This document shows, one piece after another, positions 22,210-30,659 of a DNA stretch of 64,000 bases. The position numbers and the translations under genes were made by a program. The DNA is taken from contig JBFMHC010000025.1 in the NCBI GenBank assembly GCA_040751755.1, positions 1 through 64,000 of the forward strand. Direction: 5' to 3'. This DNA is from PFJX01 sp040751755 (GTDB lineage: Bacteria > Pseudomonadota > Gammaproteobacteria > Burkholderiales > Thiobacillaceae). Under the pieces are notes generated by a model. It was given only the letters and a program-made list of their open reading frames with translations, did no database searches and was not told the origin of the DNA. Within the stretch, counting starts at the first letter, position 1. The number at the start of each line of letters is the position of its first letter.

Positions 22210-24783
22210 TCAGGCCCGCAGATAGTCGAGGCCGCGCGGCAGCCAGCGCCGCAGGTGGCGCCGCACGCTGTCCGGTCCTGTGCGCAATAGCGCCTCGGCG
22301 GCGCCGCGCGCGGCTTCCAGCAGTTCCATGTCGCCTTCCAGGTCGGCGAAGCGCAGCATCGGCACGCCGCTCTGGCGCGCGCCGAGGAACTCGCCCGGGC
22401 CGCGCAGATGCAGGTCCTCGCGCGCGATGGCGAAGCCGTCGGCGTTCTCCTTGATGATCTTCAGGCGTTGCTTCGCGGTCTCCGAGAGCGGGTCGCCGTA
22501 CAGCAGCAGGCAGGCGGATTCGCGCTGCCCCCGGCCGACGCGGCCGCGCAGCTGGTGCAGCTGGGCGAGGCCGTAGCGCTCGGCGTGCTCGATCACCATC
22601 AGGGCGGCGTTGGGTACGTCCACCCCCACCTCGATCACCGTCGTCGCCACCAGGAGGTGCAGCGCGCCGGCCTTGAACGCCGCCATCACCGCGGCCTTCT
22701 CCTCCGCCTTCATGCGCCCGTGCACCAGGCCGATGGCCAGCTCCGGCAGGGCCTCGACCAGTTCGGCGTGGCTCTGCTCGGCGGCCTTCAACTGCAGTTT
22801 CTCCGACTCCTCCACCAGCGGGCACACCCAGTAGGCCTGCGCCCCGCCCAGGCAATAGTCGCGCAGGCGGCCGATCACCTCGTCGCGGCGCGCCAGGGAG
22901 ATGACCTTGGTGGCGATGGGCGAGCGCCCGGGCGGCAGCTCGTCGATCACCGAGACGTCGAGGTCGGCGTAGTAACTCATCGCCAGGGAGCGCGGGATCG
23001 GCGTGGCGGACATCATCAGCAGGTGCGGGGTACTCCCTCCCCCGGCGGGGGAGGGCTGGGGTGAGGGAGCCCGGTCAGCGGAATCCACCGCCGCTCCCTC
23101 ACCCTGCCCTCTCCCGGGGGGAGAGGGTTCGACTTGCTGGATTGCCTGCCAGATCGCCTCCAACACGGCCTGGGTCTCTCCCAGCACCTGATTGTTCCAG
23201 AACCGCAGTACCCGCATGCCACGAGCGAGAAGGAAGGCATCGCGCTTCCCGTCCTGCTCGGTACGCTCGGCGTGTTGTCCGCCATCCAACTCGATCGCCA
23301 GCCTGTGTTCGTGGCAGTAGAAGTCCAGGACATAGGGGCCGAGCGGCTTCTGGCGCTGGAACTTGGCGTCGGCCAGACGGCGGTCGCGCAGCAGGTGCCA
23401 CATCAGCTGTTCCGCATCGGTCTGGGTCTTGCGCAGTTCACGGGCAAAGGCCAGGGTCGCCTCGGGCAGGGGAATCTTGCACAGGGTGGCGGTCTTTCCC
23501 TCTCCCCCCGGGAGAGGGCAGGGTGAGGGAGCAACGGTGGATGTGCCAAACCTTGCCCCCTCACCCCCGGCCCCTCCCCCGGCGGGGTGGTGTCCCTTCT
23601 CGCGCAGGGCCAGGCGCTGTTCCACGCCGAAGCGATGCTGTTCGTCCACCACCGCCAGGGCGAGGTCGCGGAATGCCACGCCGGCCTGGAACAGGGCGTG
23701 GGTGCCGACGGCGACGTCCACCGTGCCCTCGGCGATCGCCGCCAGGGCCTGCTGTTTCGCCTTGCCCTTGAGCGCGGCGGCCACCCAGGCGACCCTGAAG
23801 CCGAGCGGCGTGAGCCATTCGTGGAACTTGAGGTAGAGCTGCTCGGCGAGGATCTCGGTGGGCGCCATCACCGCCGCCTGGCTGCCGGCGGCGAGCGCGG
23901 GAAGCACCGAGAGGACCGCCACCAGGGTCTTGCCGCTGCCCACGTCGCCCTGCAGCAGGCGGTTCATCGGGTGGGACCGCGCCAGGTCGCGGCGGATCTC
24001 CTCCAGGGCGCGGCGCTGCGCGCCGGTAAGCGGGAAGGGCAGGGCGGCGAGCAGGCGTTCGGACAGGCCGCCGTCCGTGGCCAGGGGCGGTGCGGCGAGG
24101 GCGTGGCGCTGGCGCGCCGCGAGGCGCAGGGAGAGCTGCTGCGCCAGCAGCTCGTCGAACTTGAGGCGTCGCCATGCCGCGTCGCGCCGCCCTTCCAGGG
24201 CATGGAGGTCGGTACTTGGCGGCGGCTGATGCAGGCGCGTCAGCGCCGCCGCGAAGGCGGGCAGGCCGAGGCGCTCGCATAGGGTCTCCGGCAGGGTCTC
24301 GTCCAGATCGGCCTCGGCCAAGGCCGTCGCGACGGCCTTGCGGATGGCGTTCTGCGACAGGCCGGCGACCGTCGGGTAGACCGGCGTGAGCTCGGTGGGC
24401 AGCGGCGTGTCCGGCTTCACCACGCGCAGGCGCGGGTGCACCATCTCCGCGCCGAAGAAGCCCGGGCGCACCTCGCCGAACAGGCGCACCCGCGCGCCGG
24501 GCTTCAATTGCGTGACCTGGTTCGGATAGAAGTGCAGCAGGCGGAAGAACAGACGCGCGCCGTCGGCATCCTCGATCTCCGCCACCAGCTGCCGGCGCGG
24601 CCGCGGCTGCACCTCGGCGTGCACCACCGTGCCCTCCACCTGCACGGTCTCGCCGACGCGCGCGGCGCGGATGGGGGTGAGACGGGTCTCGTCCTCGTAG
24701 CGCAGCGGCAGGTGCAGGATCAGCTCGGCCGGTTCGCGGTAGCCGAGCTTGCGCGCGACTTGTTCGGGAGACTGGACGGGCAT
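22210..24783 (-). CDS. recG: ATP-dependent DNA helicase RecG with DUF559 insert
   Basis: An 857-residue RecG, about 170-190 residues longer than usual. The wedge domain, Walker A (LLQGDVGSGKTLVA), the DEQH box at 380-383, SATPIPRSLAM from 592, and QLRGRVGRGQR are intact. RecG remodels stalled forks and Holliday junctions. Residues about 398-585, between motif II and motif III where E. coli RecG has a 7-residue linker, are foreign: low-complexity ends rich in Pro and Gly surround a full DUF559 domain. The frame is unbroken, so a fusion protein may be made; whether it remains an active helicase is unknown. It is last in the ridA operon. Confidence 0.95.
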   Translation of the reverse strand: MPVQSPEQVARKLGYREPAELILHLPLRYEDETRLTPIRAARVGETVQVEGTVVHAEVQPRPRRQLVAEIEDADGARLFFRLLHFYPNQVTQLKPGARVRLFGEVRPGFFGAEMVHPRLRVVKPDTPLPTELTPVYPTVAGLSQNAIRKAVATALAEADLDETLPETLCERLGLPAFAAALTRLHQPPPSTDLHALEGRRDAAWRRLKFDELLAQQLSLRLAARQRHALAAPPLATDGGLSERLLAALPFPLTGAQRRALEEIRRDLARSHPMNRLLQGDVGSGKTLVAVLSVLPALAAGSQAAVMAPTEILAEQLYLKFHEWLTPLGFRVAWVAAALKGKAKQQALAAIAEGTVDVAVGTHALFQAGVAFRDLALAVVDEQHRFGVEQRLALREKGHHPAGGGAGGEGARFGTSTVAPSPCPLPGGEGKTATLCKIPLPEATLAFARELRKTQTDAEQLMWHLLRDRRLADAKFQRQKPLGPYVLDFYCHEHRLAIELDGGQHAERTEQDGKRDAFLLARGMRVLRFWNNQVLGETQAVLEAIWQAIQQVEPSPPGRGQGEGAAVDSADRAPSPQPSPAGGGSTPHLLMMSATPIPRSLAMSYYADLDVSVIDELPPGRSPIATKVISLARRDEVIGRLRDYCLGGAQAYWVCPLVEESEKLQLKAAEQSHAELVEALPELAIGLVHGRMKAEEKAAVMAAFKAGALHLLVATTVIEVGVDVPNAALMVIEHAERYGLAQLHQLRGRVGRGQRESACLLLYGDPLSETAKQRLKIIKENADGFAIAREDLHLRGPGEFLGARQSGVPMLRFADLEGDMELLEAARGAAEALLRTGPDSVRRHLRRWLPRGLDYLRA
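23033..23127. repeat. Paired palindromic repeat, end of DUF559 cassette
   Basis: Two inverted repeat units separated by a spacer. The first is a palindrome around CCCCCGGCGGGGG followed by a tail ending GGTGAGGG. The second, in opposite orientation, starts CCCTCACCCTGCCC and ends in a palindrome around CTCCCGGGGGGAGAG. The same two-unit layout occurs at 23498-23588 and between glyQ and glyS. Confidence 0.8.
23498..23588. repeat. Paired palindromic repeat, other end of DUF559 cassette
   Basis: This is the inverted counterpart of the repeat at 23033-23127. A palindrome CCCTCTCCCCCCGGGAGAGG with tail GCAGGGTGAGGG comes first, then a spacer, then CCCCCTCACCCCC leading to a palindrome around CCCCCGGCGGGG. 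The two pairs give the cassette long imperfect terminal inverted repeats. Confidence 0.8.
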
Positions 24784-24786
24784 GGG

Positions 24787-25899
24787 TCAGGGGTGTTGGA
24801 TGGCCTCGACCCAGCGATATCCCAGGGCACCGGGCCTGACGAAGATCACCACGTGATCGCCTTGCACGGCGTTGCCGTATGTGCGGGCATCGACCTCTAT
24901 GCTGCTGGGAAGGTCGGCGCGCGCCGCGGCAGCGTCGAAGTGGAGGGTGTAATAGGTGCCGTATTTGCGCCGATAGCCCGTGGATTTGTGCGAGACGGTG
25001 ACGATGTGAGGGGTGGCAACGGCCTGTTCCCAGTTGCAGTTCGCGTCGCGGGCCAGGGCATAGCTCGACATGAACAGTCCAAGGCCGCCGGAGAAGAGGA
25101 TCTCCAACATGACGATGTGGGCGTGGGAGCTGCCCCGGAGCCAGGCGGCGGCCAGTGTCAGGAGCACGAACAGAACAATGAGGGTCGCCAGTGCGGAAAA
25201 GCCGAGCAGGCCTATCCCATCGATCATCACCTGGCCACGCTCCAGCCAGAAGATCCGGAAGAGTTCCACGGCGGCGAGCATGAACAGGGCGCTCGACAGG
25301 GACACGAGAAGCATCGCGCGCAGGGCATAAGGGTCGCGCCGGCGCGGGCCATGCTGCTTCGCAAGGAACTCCAGGTTGTCGGCGATGCCGTGCAGGGCGG
25401 CGACGATGTTCCGCTTTGCCTGGCCGTTCAGGTAGTCGAGAGGCGTTGTCTGGGAGTGGAGCTCGACCTCCGCCCACAGATGCCGTCCCTCGCAGGTGAG
25501 GGTGCGGAGGTTGGAGTCCAGAAAGAGCGCCTTGACCACGCGCCGCAGTCCCTGGACCTGTGCCAGTTCGGCGCACCAGACGGGGTCGTCGGAAACCAGG
25601 TAGAGGTGGTCGTCGAAACCGGGGTCGCCCAACTGCTGTTCCACGGACAAGCCCAGGCGTTTCGCCCAACGATCCCAGCGGGTCTCGCGCTTGACGCGGA
25701 AGTACAGGCCGGGCGGCGCGGTGACCGCATAGCCGAAGCGGTGGGTGCCGTTGTTTTCGCTATGCCGGCTCTTGTAACGGCGGCCATCCCGTGAGGTGAG
25801 ACCGGGATCGTCCGTCCATCCCCAGGCCCAGAAGTACTTCCGCCAGAACCTGTAGGCGAAGAAGCCGATGAGCGAGACGATGCCCAGGGCGATCCACAT
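24787..25899 (-). CDS. Membrane protein of unknown function between ridA and recG
   Basis: A 370-residue protein I do not recognise. An N-terminal membrane helix (1-18, IALGIVSLIGFFAYRFW) is followed by a soluble part of about 170 residues, then about three membrane helices between 190 and 290, and a C-terminal stretch rich in beta pattern (YGTYYTLHFDAAAA, GDHVVIFVRPGALGYRW). Base composition looks less GC-rich than its neighbours. It ends 3 bases before the recG start and begins 12 bases after ridA, so it is cotranscribed with both. Its place inside a ridA-recG pair common in betaproteobacteria suggests later acquisition. Confidence 0.75.
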   Translation of the reverse strand: MWIALGIVSLIGFFAYRFWRKYFWAWGWTDDPGLTSRDGRRYKSRHSENNGTHRFGYAVTAPPGLYFRVKRETRWDRWAKRLGLSVEQQLGDPGFDDHLYLVSDDPVWCAELAQVQGLRRVVKALFLDSNLRTLTCEGRHLWAEVELHSQTTPLDYLNGQAKRNIVAALHGIADNLEFLAKQHGPRRRDPYALRAMLLVSLSSALFMLAAVELFRIFWLERGQVMIDGIGLLGFSALATLIVLFVLLTLAAAWLRGSSHAHIVMLEILFSGGLGLFMSSYALARDANCNWEQAVATPHIVTVSHKSTGYRRKYGTYYTLHFDAAAARADLPSSIEVDARTYGNAVQGDHVVIFVRPGALGYRWVEAIQHP

Positions 25900-25911
25900 G
25901 CTGTTTGCGCG

Positions 25912-26292
25912 TCAGCTCAGCACCATCACCGCGTCGGCCTCCACCAGGGCACCGCGCGGCAGTTCCTTGACGCCGACGGCGGCGCGCGCCGGGTAGGGCT
26001 GGGCGAAGTACTGCGCCATGATCTCGTTGACCTTGGCGAAGTTGCCGAGGTCGGTGAGGAAGACGTTGAGCTTCACCACGTCGCCCAGGGTGCCGCCGGC
26101 CGCCTCGGCGACCGCCTTGAGGTTGGCGAAGACGCGGTGGATCTGCGCCTCGATGCCGTCCACCATCTGCATGCTCGCGGGGTCGAGGCCGATCTGGCCG
26201 GACAGGTAGACGGTGTCGCCCACCTTCACGGCCTGCGAGTAGGTGCCGATGGCCTGCGGCGCGTCGGCGGTGGCGATGATGGTCTTGGGCAT
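25912..26292 (-). CDS. ridA: RidA family 2-iminobutanoate/2-iminopropanoate deaminase
   Basis: A 126-residue protein matching RidA (YjgF) from end to end: APQAIGTYSQAVKVGDTVYLSGQIGLDP, the GTLGDVVKLNVFLTDL strand, and PARAAVGVKELPRGALVEADAV with the catalytic Arg. It hydrolyses reactive enamine/imine products of pyridoxal enzymes in the cytosol. The start at 26292 is chosen because the family begins at this Met; upstream frame is only open sequence. Confidence 0.94.
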   Translation of the reverse strand: MPKTIIATADAPQAIGTYSQAVKVGDTVYLSGQIGLDPASMQMVDGIEAQIHRVFANLKAVAEAAGGTLGDVVKLNVFLTDLGNFAKVNEIMAQYFAQPYPARAAVGVKELPRGALVEADAVMVLS

Positions 26293-26347
26293 GGCGGCTC
26301 CGTGCGGGTGGCTGTCGATGGCGGCGAAGCCTACCAAAGATTGCCCG

Positions 26348-26977
26348 CTAGGGCTGCGCGAGGAGGATCGCGAACATGCGCTCGCGCTCGGCGTCCGAGA
26401 GGCCGCGCAGGACCTGCATGGCCTTCGTCGCCACCCCCTCGTCGCGGGAGACGGCGTATTCCACCGCCAGCACGCGCCAGGCCTCGGCAAGCGCGGGGTC
26501 GCTGGCGCGCAGGCGGGCGAGGGCCTGGCTCACGCCGGCCGGGCCCTTCATCTGGTAGAAGGTCTGGCCCAGGTTCCGCCAGGCCAGCAGGTAGTCCGGC
26601 CTGGCGCGCACCGCGCCGTGGTAGGCGTCCATGGCCTCGCGATGGCGTTGCGTGGCGCGGTAGGCATTGCCCAGGTTGTTGTGGGCGTACCAGTCGCCGG
26701 GGTCGAGGCGCAGGTTCTCGCGGTAGGCCGCGATCGCCTCCGGGTAGCGCCCCAATGCGCCGTAGGCGCGGCCGAGCACGAACCAGGCGAGGGCGTTGCC
26801 GGCCTCGTCCTGCGTGAGCCGGCGCGCCAGGGCGAGCAGGCCACTCCAGTCGGCGCGCCGTTCCAGGGCCTGCGCCTGGGGCAGCCAGGCGGGGTCGGCG
26901 GCATGGGCGGCTACACCGTGCAGCGCCGAGGCGAGCAGGCAGGCGGACAGGAAGGGGCGAAACGTTCGCGGGGGCAT
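26348..26977 (-). CDS. Exported tetratricopeptide-repeat protein
   Basis: A 209-residue protein with a signal peptide (MPPRTFRPFLSACLLASAL...AHA, about 28 residues) and then about four TPR-like helical pairs, for example NALAWFVLGRAYGALGRYPE, WYAHNNLGNAYRATQRHRE and YLLAWRNLGQTFYQMKG. TPRs mediate protein contacts; partner unknown. It is 55 bases upstream of ridA on the same strand and could be part of that operon. The start at 26977 is preferred because it begins the signal peptide. Confidence 0.82.
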   Translation of the reverse strand: MPPRTFRPFLSACLLASALHGVAAHAADPAWLPQAQALERRADWSGLLALARRLTQDEAGNALAWFVLGRAYGALGRYPEAIAAYRENLRLDPGDWYAHNNLGNAYRATQRHREAMDAYHGAVRARPDYLLAWRNLGQTFYQMKGPAGVSQALARLRASDPALAEAWRVLAVEYAVSRDEGVATKAMQVLRGLSDAERERMFAILLAQP

Positions 26978-27059
26978 GCGGCGACCATAACACCGCGGGG
27001 TCGCGGCGATGGCGTCGCGGGTAAAATGCACGCCTTCATCTCGGCACTGGACACGCCGC

Positions 27060-28700
27060 ATGCTGCGCATCACCGAACTCAAACTCCCCCTCGACCACAG
27101 CGAGGACGCGCTCCGCGCCGCGATCCTGCGCAAGCTGAAGATCCGCGATGACGAGCTGATCGCCTTCCACGTCTTCCGCCGCGGCTACGACGCGCGCAGG
27201 TCGGACGACATCCACTTCATCTACACCCTGGACGTCGAGGTGACGCGCGAGGCGGCGGTCTTGAAGCGTCTGCGCGACGACCGCCACGTCGGCCCGTCGC
27301 CCGACACGAGCTACCACTTCGTCGCCCATGCGCCTGAACACCTGGCCTCGCGCCCGGTGGTGATCGGCACCGGGCCGTGCGGCCTGTTCGCCGGCCTGCT
27401 GCTGGCTCAGATGGGCTTCCGGCCCATCATCCTGGAGCGCGGCAAGCCGGTGCGCGAGCGCACCAAGGACACCTGGGGCCTGTGGCGCCAGGGCAAGCTC
27501 AACCCGGAGTCGAACGTGCAGTTCGGCGAGGGCGGCGCCGGCACCTTCTCCGACGGCAAGCTGCACAGCCAGATCAAGGACCCCGGCTATCGCGGCCGCA
27601 AGGTGCTGACCGAGTTCGTCGCCGCCGACGCGCCGCCGGAGATCCTCTACGTGAGCAAGCCGCACATCGGCACCTTCCGCCTGGTGCGGGTGGTGGAGAA
27701 CATGCGCGAGACCATCACGCGGCTGGGCGGCGAGTTCCGCTTCCAGAGCCGCGTCGCCGATCTCGATATCGAACGCGATGCGCAGGGCATGGGCAAAGTA
27801 CAGGGCGTGATCCTCGACAACGGCGAGCGCATCGCCGCCGACCACGTGGTGCTGGCGATCGGCCACAGCGCGCGCGACACCTTCAAGATGCTGTTCGAGC
27901 GCGGCGTGCACCTGGAGGCCAAGCCCTTCTCCATAGGCGTGCGCATCGAGCACCCGCAGAAGCTGATCGACCAGGCGCGCCTGGGCGTCAACGCGGGCAA
28001 CCCGCTCCTCGGCGCGGCGGACTACAAGCTCGTGCACCACTGCGGCAACGGCCGTTCCGCCTACAGCTTCTGCATGTGCCCCGGCGGCCAGGTGGTGGCG
28101 GCCGCCTCCGAGCCGGGGCGCGTGGTGACCAACGGCATGAGCCAGTATTCGCGCGCCGAGCGCAACGCCAACGCCGCCATCGTCGTCGGCATCACGCCGG
28201 AGGACTTCCCTGGCGACGCCCAGGCCAACCCGCTCGCCGGCGTCGAGTTCCAGCGCCATTGGGAGGAGAAGGCCTTCGCCGCGGGCGGTGGCAACTACGC
28301 GGCGCCGGCGCAGAAGGTGGGCGACTTCCTCGCCGGCCGGCCGTCCACCGAGCTGGGCTCGGTGCAGCCCTCGTACACGCCAGGCATCCACCTCACCGAC
28401 CTCGCCGCCTGCCTGCCCGAGTTCGCCGTCACCGCGATCCGCGAGGCCCTCGTCGCCTTCGACAAGCAGATCAAGGGTTTCGCCATGGACGACGCGCTGA
28501 TGACCGGGGTGGAGACCCGCACCTCCTCACCGGTGCGCATCACGCGCGACGAGCACTTCCAGAGCCTCAACACGCGCGGCCTGTTCCCGGCCGGCGAGGG
28601 CGCGGGCTATGCCGGCGGCATCCTCTCCGCCGCGGTGGACGGCATCCGCGTCGCGGAGGCGGTGGCGCTGGACATGGTCGCAGCCGCGCAGGCGACTTGA
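27060..28700 (+). CDS. FAD-dependent oxidoreductase, COG2509 family
   Basis: A 546-residue flavoprotein. Its N-terminal domain of about 90 residues (MLRITELKLPLDHSEDALRA) is typical of the uncharacterised COG2509 dehydrogenases. Next is a dinucleotide-binding loop (VIGTGPCGLFAGLLLAQMG), and near the C-terminus the FAD contact GLFPAGEGAGYAGGILSAAVDG. Substrate unknown. ATG at 27060 matches the family start; the frame is open further upstream over the TPR gene promoter. It overlaps the next flavoprotein gene by 4 bases. Confidence 0.88.
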   Translation: MLRITELKLPLDHSEDALRAAILRKLKIRDDELIAFHVFRRGYDARRSDDIHFIYTLDVEVTREAAVLKRLRDDRHVGPSPDTSYHFVAHAPEHLASRPVVIGTGPCGLFAGLLLAQMGFRPIILERGKPVRERTKDTWGLWRQGKLNPESNVQFGEGGAGTFSDGKLHSQIKDPGYRGRKVLTEFVAADAPPEILYVSKPHIGTFRLVRVVENMRETITRLGGEFRFQSRVADLDIERDAQGMGKVQGVILDNGERIAADHVVLAIGHSARDTFKMLFERGVHLEAKPFSIGVRIEHPQKLIDQARLGVNAGNPLLGAADYKLVHHCGNGRSAYSFCMCPGGQVVAAASEPGRVVTNGMSQYSRAERNANAAIVVGITPEDFPGDAQANPLAGVEFQRHWEEKAFAAGGGNYAAPAQKVGDFLAGRPSTELGSVQPSYTPGIHLTDLAACLPEFAVTAIREALVAFDKQIKGFAMDDALMTGVETRTSSPVRITRDEHFQSLNTRGLFPAGEGAGYAGGILSAAVDGIRVAEAVALDMVAAAQAT

Positions 28701-29917
28701 AGCGCGTCGCCATCGTCGGCGCCGGCCCCGCCGGCCTCATGGCCGCCGAGGTGTTGAGCCAGGCGGGGGCGCAGGTGGGTATCGAAGTCGAGGTGTTCGA
28801 CGCCATGCCGACCGCCGCGCGCAAGTTCCTGATGGCCGGCAAGGGCGGTCTCAACCTCACGCATTCCGAACCCTTCGCCACGTTCGTCGCCCGCTATGGC
28901 ACCCGCCAGGCCGAGGTCGAGGCGTGGCTGCGCGCCTTCGGCCCGGACGACCTGCGTGCCTGGGCGCACGGCTTGGGCTGCGAGACCTTCGTCGGTACCT
29001 CCGGTCGCGTCTTCCCGCGCGACATGAAGGCCGCGCCCCTGCTGCGCGCCTGGCTGCACCGCCTGCGCGAGGCCGGGGTGCGCTTCCACATGCGGCATCG
29101 CTGGCTGGGCTGGACCGCGGACGGCGCGCTGCGTCTCGCCACTCCCGAGGGCGAGGTCGAACGCCGCGCCGACGCGCTGGTCCTGGCCCTGGGCGGCGGC
29201 AGCTGGGCGCGCCTGGGCTCGGATGGTACCTGGGTGACCGGGTTGCGGGCGCGCGGCGTCGAGGTCGCGTCCCTGCGCCCGGCCAACTGCGGCTTCGACG
29301 TGGCCTGGAGCGCCCACTTCCGTGAACGCTTCGCCGGCGAGCCGCTCAAGTCGGTCGCCTTGATCGACGCGAACGGCCAGGCGCGGCGCGGCGAGTGCGT
29401 GGTCACCGCGCACGGCGTCGAGGGCAGCCTGGTCTATGCCTTCGCGGCTGGCCTGCGCGACGCGATCGAGGCGCAAGGGGAGGCGATCATGCACCTCGAC
29501 CTGATGCCCGACTGGACCTTGGAGCGGGTGGCCCGGGAACTGGCGCGGCCGCGCGGCGCGCGCTCCATCTCCAGCCACCTGCAGGGCCGGCTGGGCCTCA
29601 GGGGCGTGAAGGCCGGTCTGCTGCGCGAGTGCCTGGACGAGGAGGTGCGCAGCGACCCGGTGCGGCTCGCCGCCGCCATCAAGGCCCTGCCGATCCGCCT
29701 GCTCGCGCCGCGCCCCCTGGACGAGGCGATCAGCAGCGCCGGTGGCGTCGCGTTCGCCGCGCTGAATGACCATCTCATGCTGAATGCCCTGCCCGGCGTG
29801 TTCTGCGCCGGCGAGATGCTGGACTGGGAGGCCCCCACCGGCGGCTATCTGCTCACCGCCTGCATGGCCAGCGGACGCGTGGCGGGGCAGGGGGCGCTGG
29901 GGTGGCTGCGCCAATGA
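28697..29917 (+). CDS. HI0933-like flavoprotein (TIGR03862 type)
   Basis: A 406-residue NAD(P)/FAD protein. It starts at TTG 28697, overlapping the previous stop, and immediately shows the Rossmann loop VAIVGAGPAGLMAAEVL, then RKFLMAGKGGLNLTHSEP, the fingerprint of the HI0933/BaiN family, and a C-terminal GVFCAGEMLDWEAPTGGYLL. Substrate unknown. The tight overlap with the preceding flavoprotein suggests one transcript. A hairpin terminator follows directly. Confidence 0.88.
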   Translation: MKRVAIVGAGPAGLMAAEVLSQAGAQVGIEVEVFDAMPTAARKFLMAGKGGLNLTHSEPFATFVARYGTRQAEVEAWLRAFGPDDLRAWAHGLGCETFVGTSGRVFPRDMKAAPLLRAWLHRLREAGVRFHMRHRWLGWTADGALRLATPEGEVERRADALVLALGGGSWARLGSDGTWVTGLRARGVEVASLRPANCGFDVAWSAHFRERFAGEPLKSVALIDANGQARRGECVVTAHGVEGSLVYAFAAGLRDAIEAQGEAIMHLDLMPDWTLERVARELARPRGARSISSHLQGRLGLRGVKAGLLRECLDEEVRSDPVRLAAAIKALPIRLLAPRPLDEAISSAGGVAFAALNDHLMLNALPGVFCAGEMLDWEAPTGGYLLTACMASGRVAGQGALGWLRQ

Positions 29918-29946
29918 AAAAGGGCCGCGATCCACGCGGCCCTTTT
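29917..29946. terminator. Bidirectional hairpin terminator
   Basis: AAAAAGGGCCGCG, a 5-6-base loop, then CGCGGCCCTTTT. The A-rich and T-rich arms let it end both the flavoprotein operon and the convergent sodB gene. Confidence 0.85.
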
Positions 29947-29972
29947 CGCTGTGCGCTGCTTGATGTGGACGT

Positions 29973-30560
29973 TCAGCCGGCGTAGTTGGCGGCGGCGAAG
30001 TCCCAGTTCACCAGGTTGTTGAGGAAGGTCTCGACGAACTTGGGACGCAGGTTGCGGTAGTCGATGTAGTAGGCGTGTTCCCACACGTCGACGCACAGCA
30101 GGGCCTTGTCGCCGGTGGTCAGCGGGGTGCCGGCGGCGCCCATGTTGACGATGTCGACGGAACCGTCGGCCTTCTTCACCAGCCAGGTCCAGCCGGAGCC
30201 GAAGTTGCCCACGGCGCTGGTCTGGAAGGCCTTCTTGAACTCGTCCAGGGAGCCCCACTTGGCGTTGATGGCGTCGGCCAGGGCGCCTGCGGGCGCGCCG
30301 CCGCCGTTCGGCTTCATGCAGTTCCAGAAGAAGGTGTGGTTCCACACCTGCGCGGCGTTGTTGTAGACACCGCCGGCGGGGGCGGACTTGACGATGTCCT
30401 CAAGCGACTTGCTCTCGAAGTCGGTGCCCTTGATCAGGTTGTTCAGGTTGGTGACGTAGGCCTGGTGGTGCTTGGCGTAGTGGTACTCGAAGGTCTCCTT
30501 GGACATGTGCGGCTGCAGGGCGTCCATGGCGTAGGGCAGTGCGGGCAGTTGGTGTTCCAT
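29973..30560 (-). CDS. sodB: Superoxide dismutase [Fe]
   Basis: A 195-residue cytosolic superoxide dismutase. Metal ligands are His27 (EYHYAKHH), His75 (WNHTFFWNC), Asp158 and His162 (DVWEHAYYIDYRN). Sequence around NAAQVWNHTFFW and the length fit the iron type rather than manganese. The start at 30560 lies behind AAGGAGAG. It is divergent from a dsrC-family gene, with a possible IscR-type site between them. Confidence 0.96.
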   Translation of the reverse strand: MEHQLPALPYAMDALQPHMSKETFEYHYAKHHQAYVTNLNNLIKGTDFESKSLEDIVKSAPAGGVYNNAAQVWNHTFFWNCMKPNGGGAPAGALADAINAKWGSLDEFKKAFQTSAVGNFGSGWTWLVKKADGSVDIVNMGAAGTPLTTGDKALLCVDVWEHAYYIDYRNLRPKFVETFLNNLVNWDFAAANYAG

Positions 30561-30634
30561 TGTCGTTCTCTCCTTGGTTGGCGGTTGTCCCGAATCAGAC
30601 GGGCGGATTGTAGGGTTGCGACGGGGTGACGGCA

Positions 30635-30659
30635 ATACTTGACTTATCTACTCAACAAT
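30635..30659 (+). promoter_or_regulatory. Possible IscR type-1 box with promoter
   Basis: By eye this 25-base site agrees with the E. coli IscR type-1 consensus at 21 of 25 positions, including ATACTTGACT and TCAAC. TTGACT (30639-30644) and TACAGT (30663-30668) with an 18-base spacer form a plausible sigma-70 promoter reading into the dsrC-family gene, so the box would cover the promoter. It is also 75 bases upstream of sodB. Confidence 0.45.

Larger units (their letters stand above)
23030..23592 (-). mobile_element. In-frame DUF559 cassette inserted in recG
   Basis: About 563 bases with no counterpart in normal recG. Read on the recG strand, a palindromic repeat pair opens the element, then a complete DUF559 (YcjD/Vsr-like) domain of about 110 residues beginning ARELRKTQTDAEQLMW, with the family core VLDFYCHEHRLAIELDGGQH and GMRVLRFWNNQVL, then an inverted copy of the repeat pair. 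The VDF...E.DGGQH pattern fits a PD-(D/E)xK-type nuclease core. A 7-base direct repeat (gcggggt) occurs at 23025 and 23582, but its spacing of 557 is not a multiple of three, so a simple target duplication is not proven. Boundaries are approximate. Confidence 0.8.

Noticed and set aside
23033..23588. CRISPR-like repeats in recG
   Set aside because: There are only two pairs of palindromes in inverted, not direct, orientation with a coding domain between them.
23025..23588. 7-base direct repeat gcggggt as target-site duplication
   Set aside because: The copies are 557 bases apart, so removal of one copy and the insert would shift the recG frame. The true junction is likely elsewhere.
23003..23836. 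Several plus-strand frames opposite the recG insert
   Set aside because: The repeats have no stops in many frames. The DUF559 family motifs appear only on the minus strand in the recG frame.
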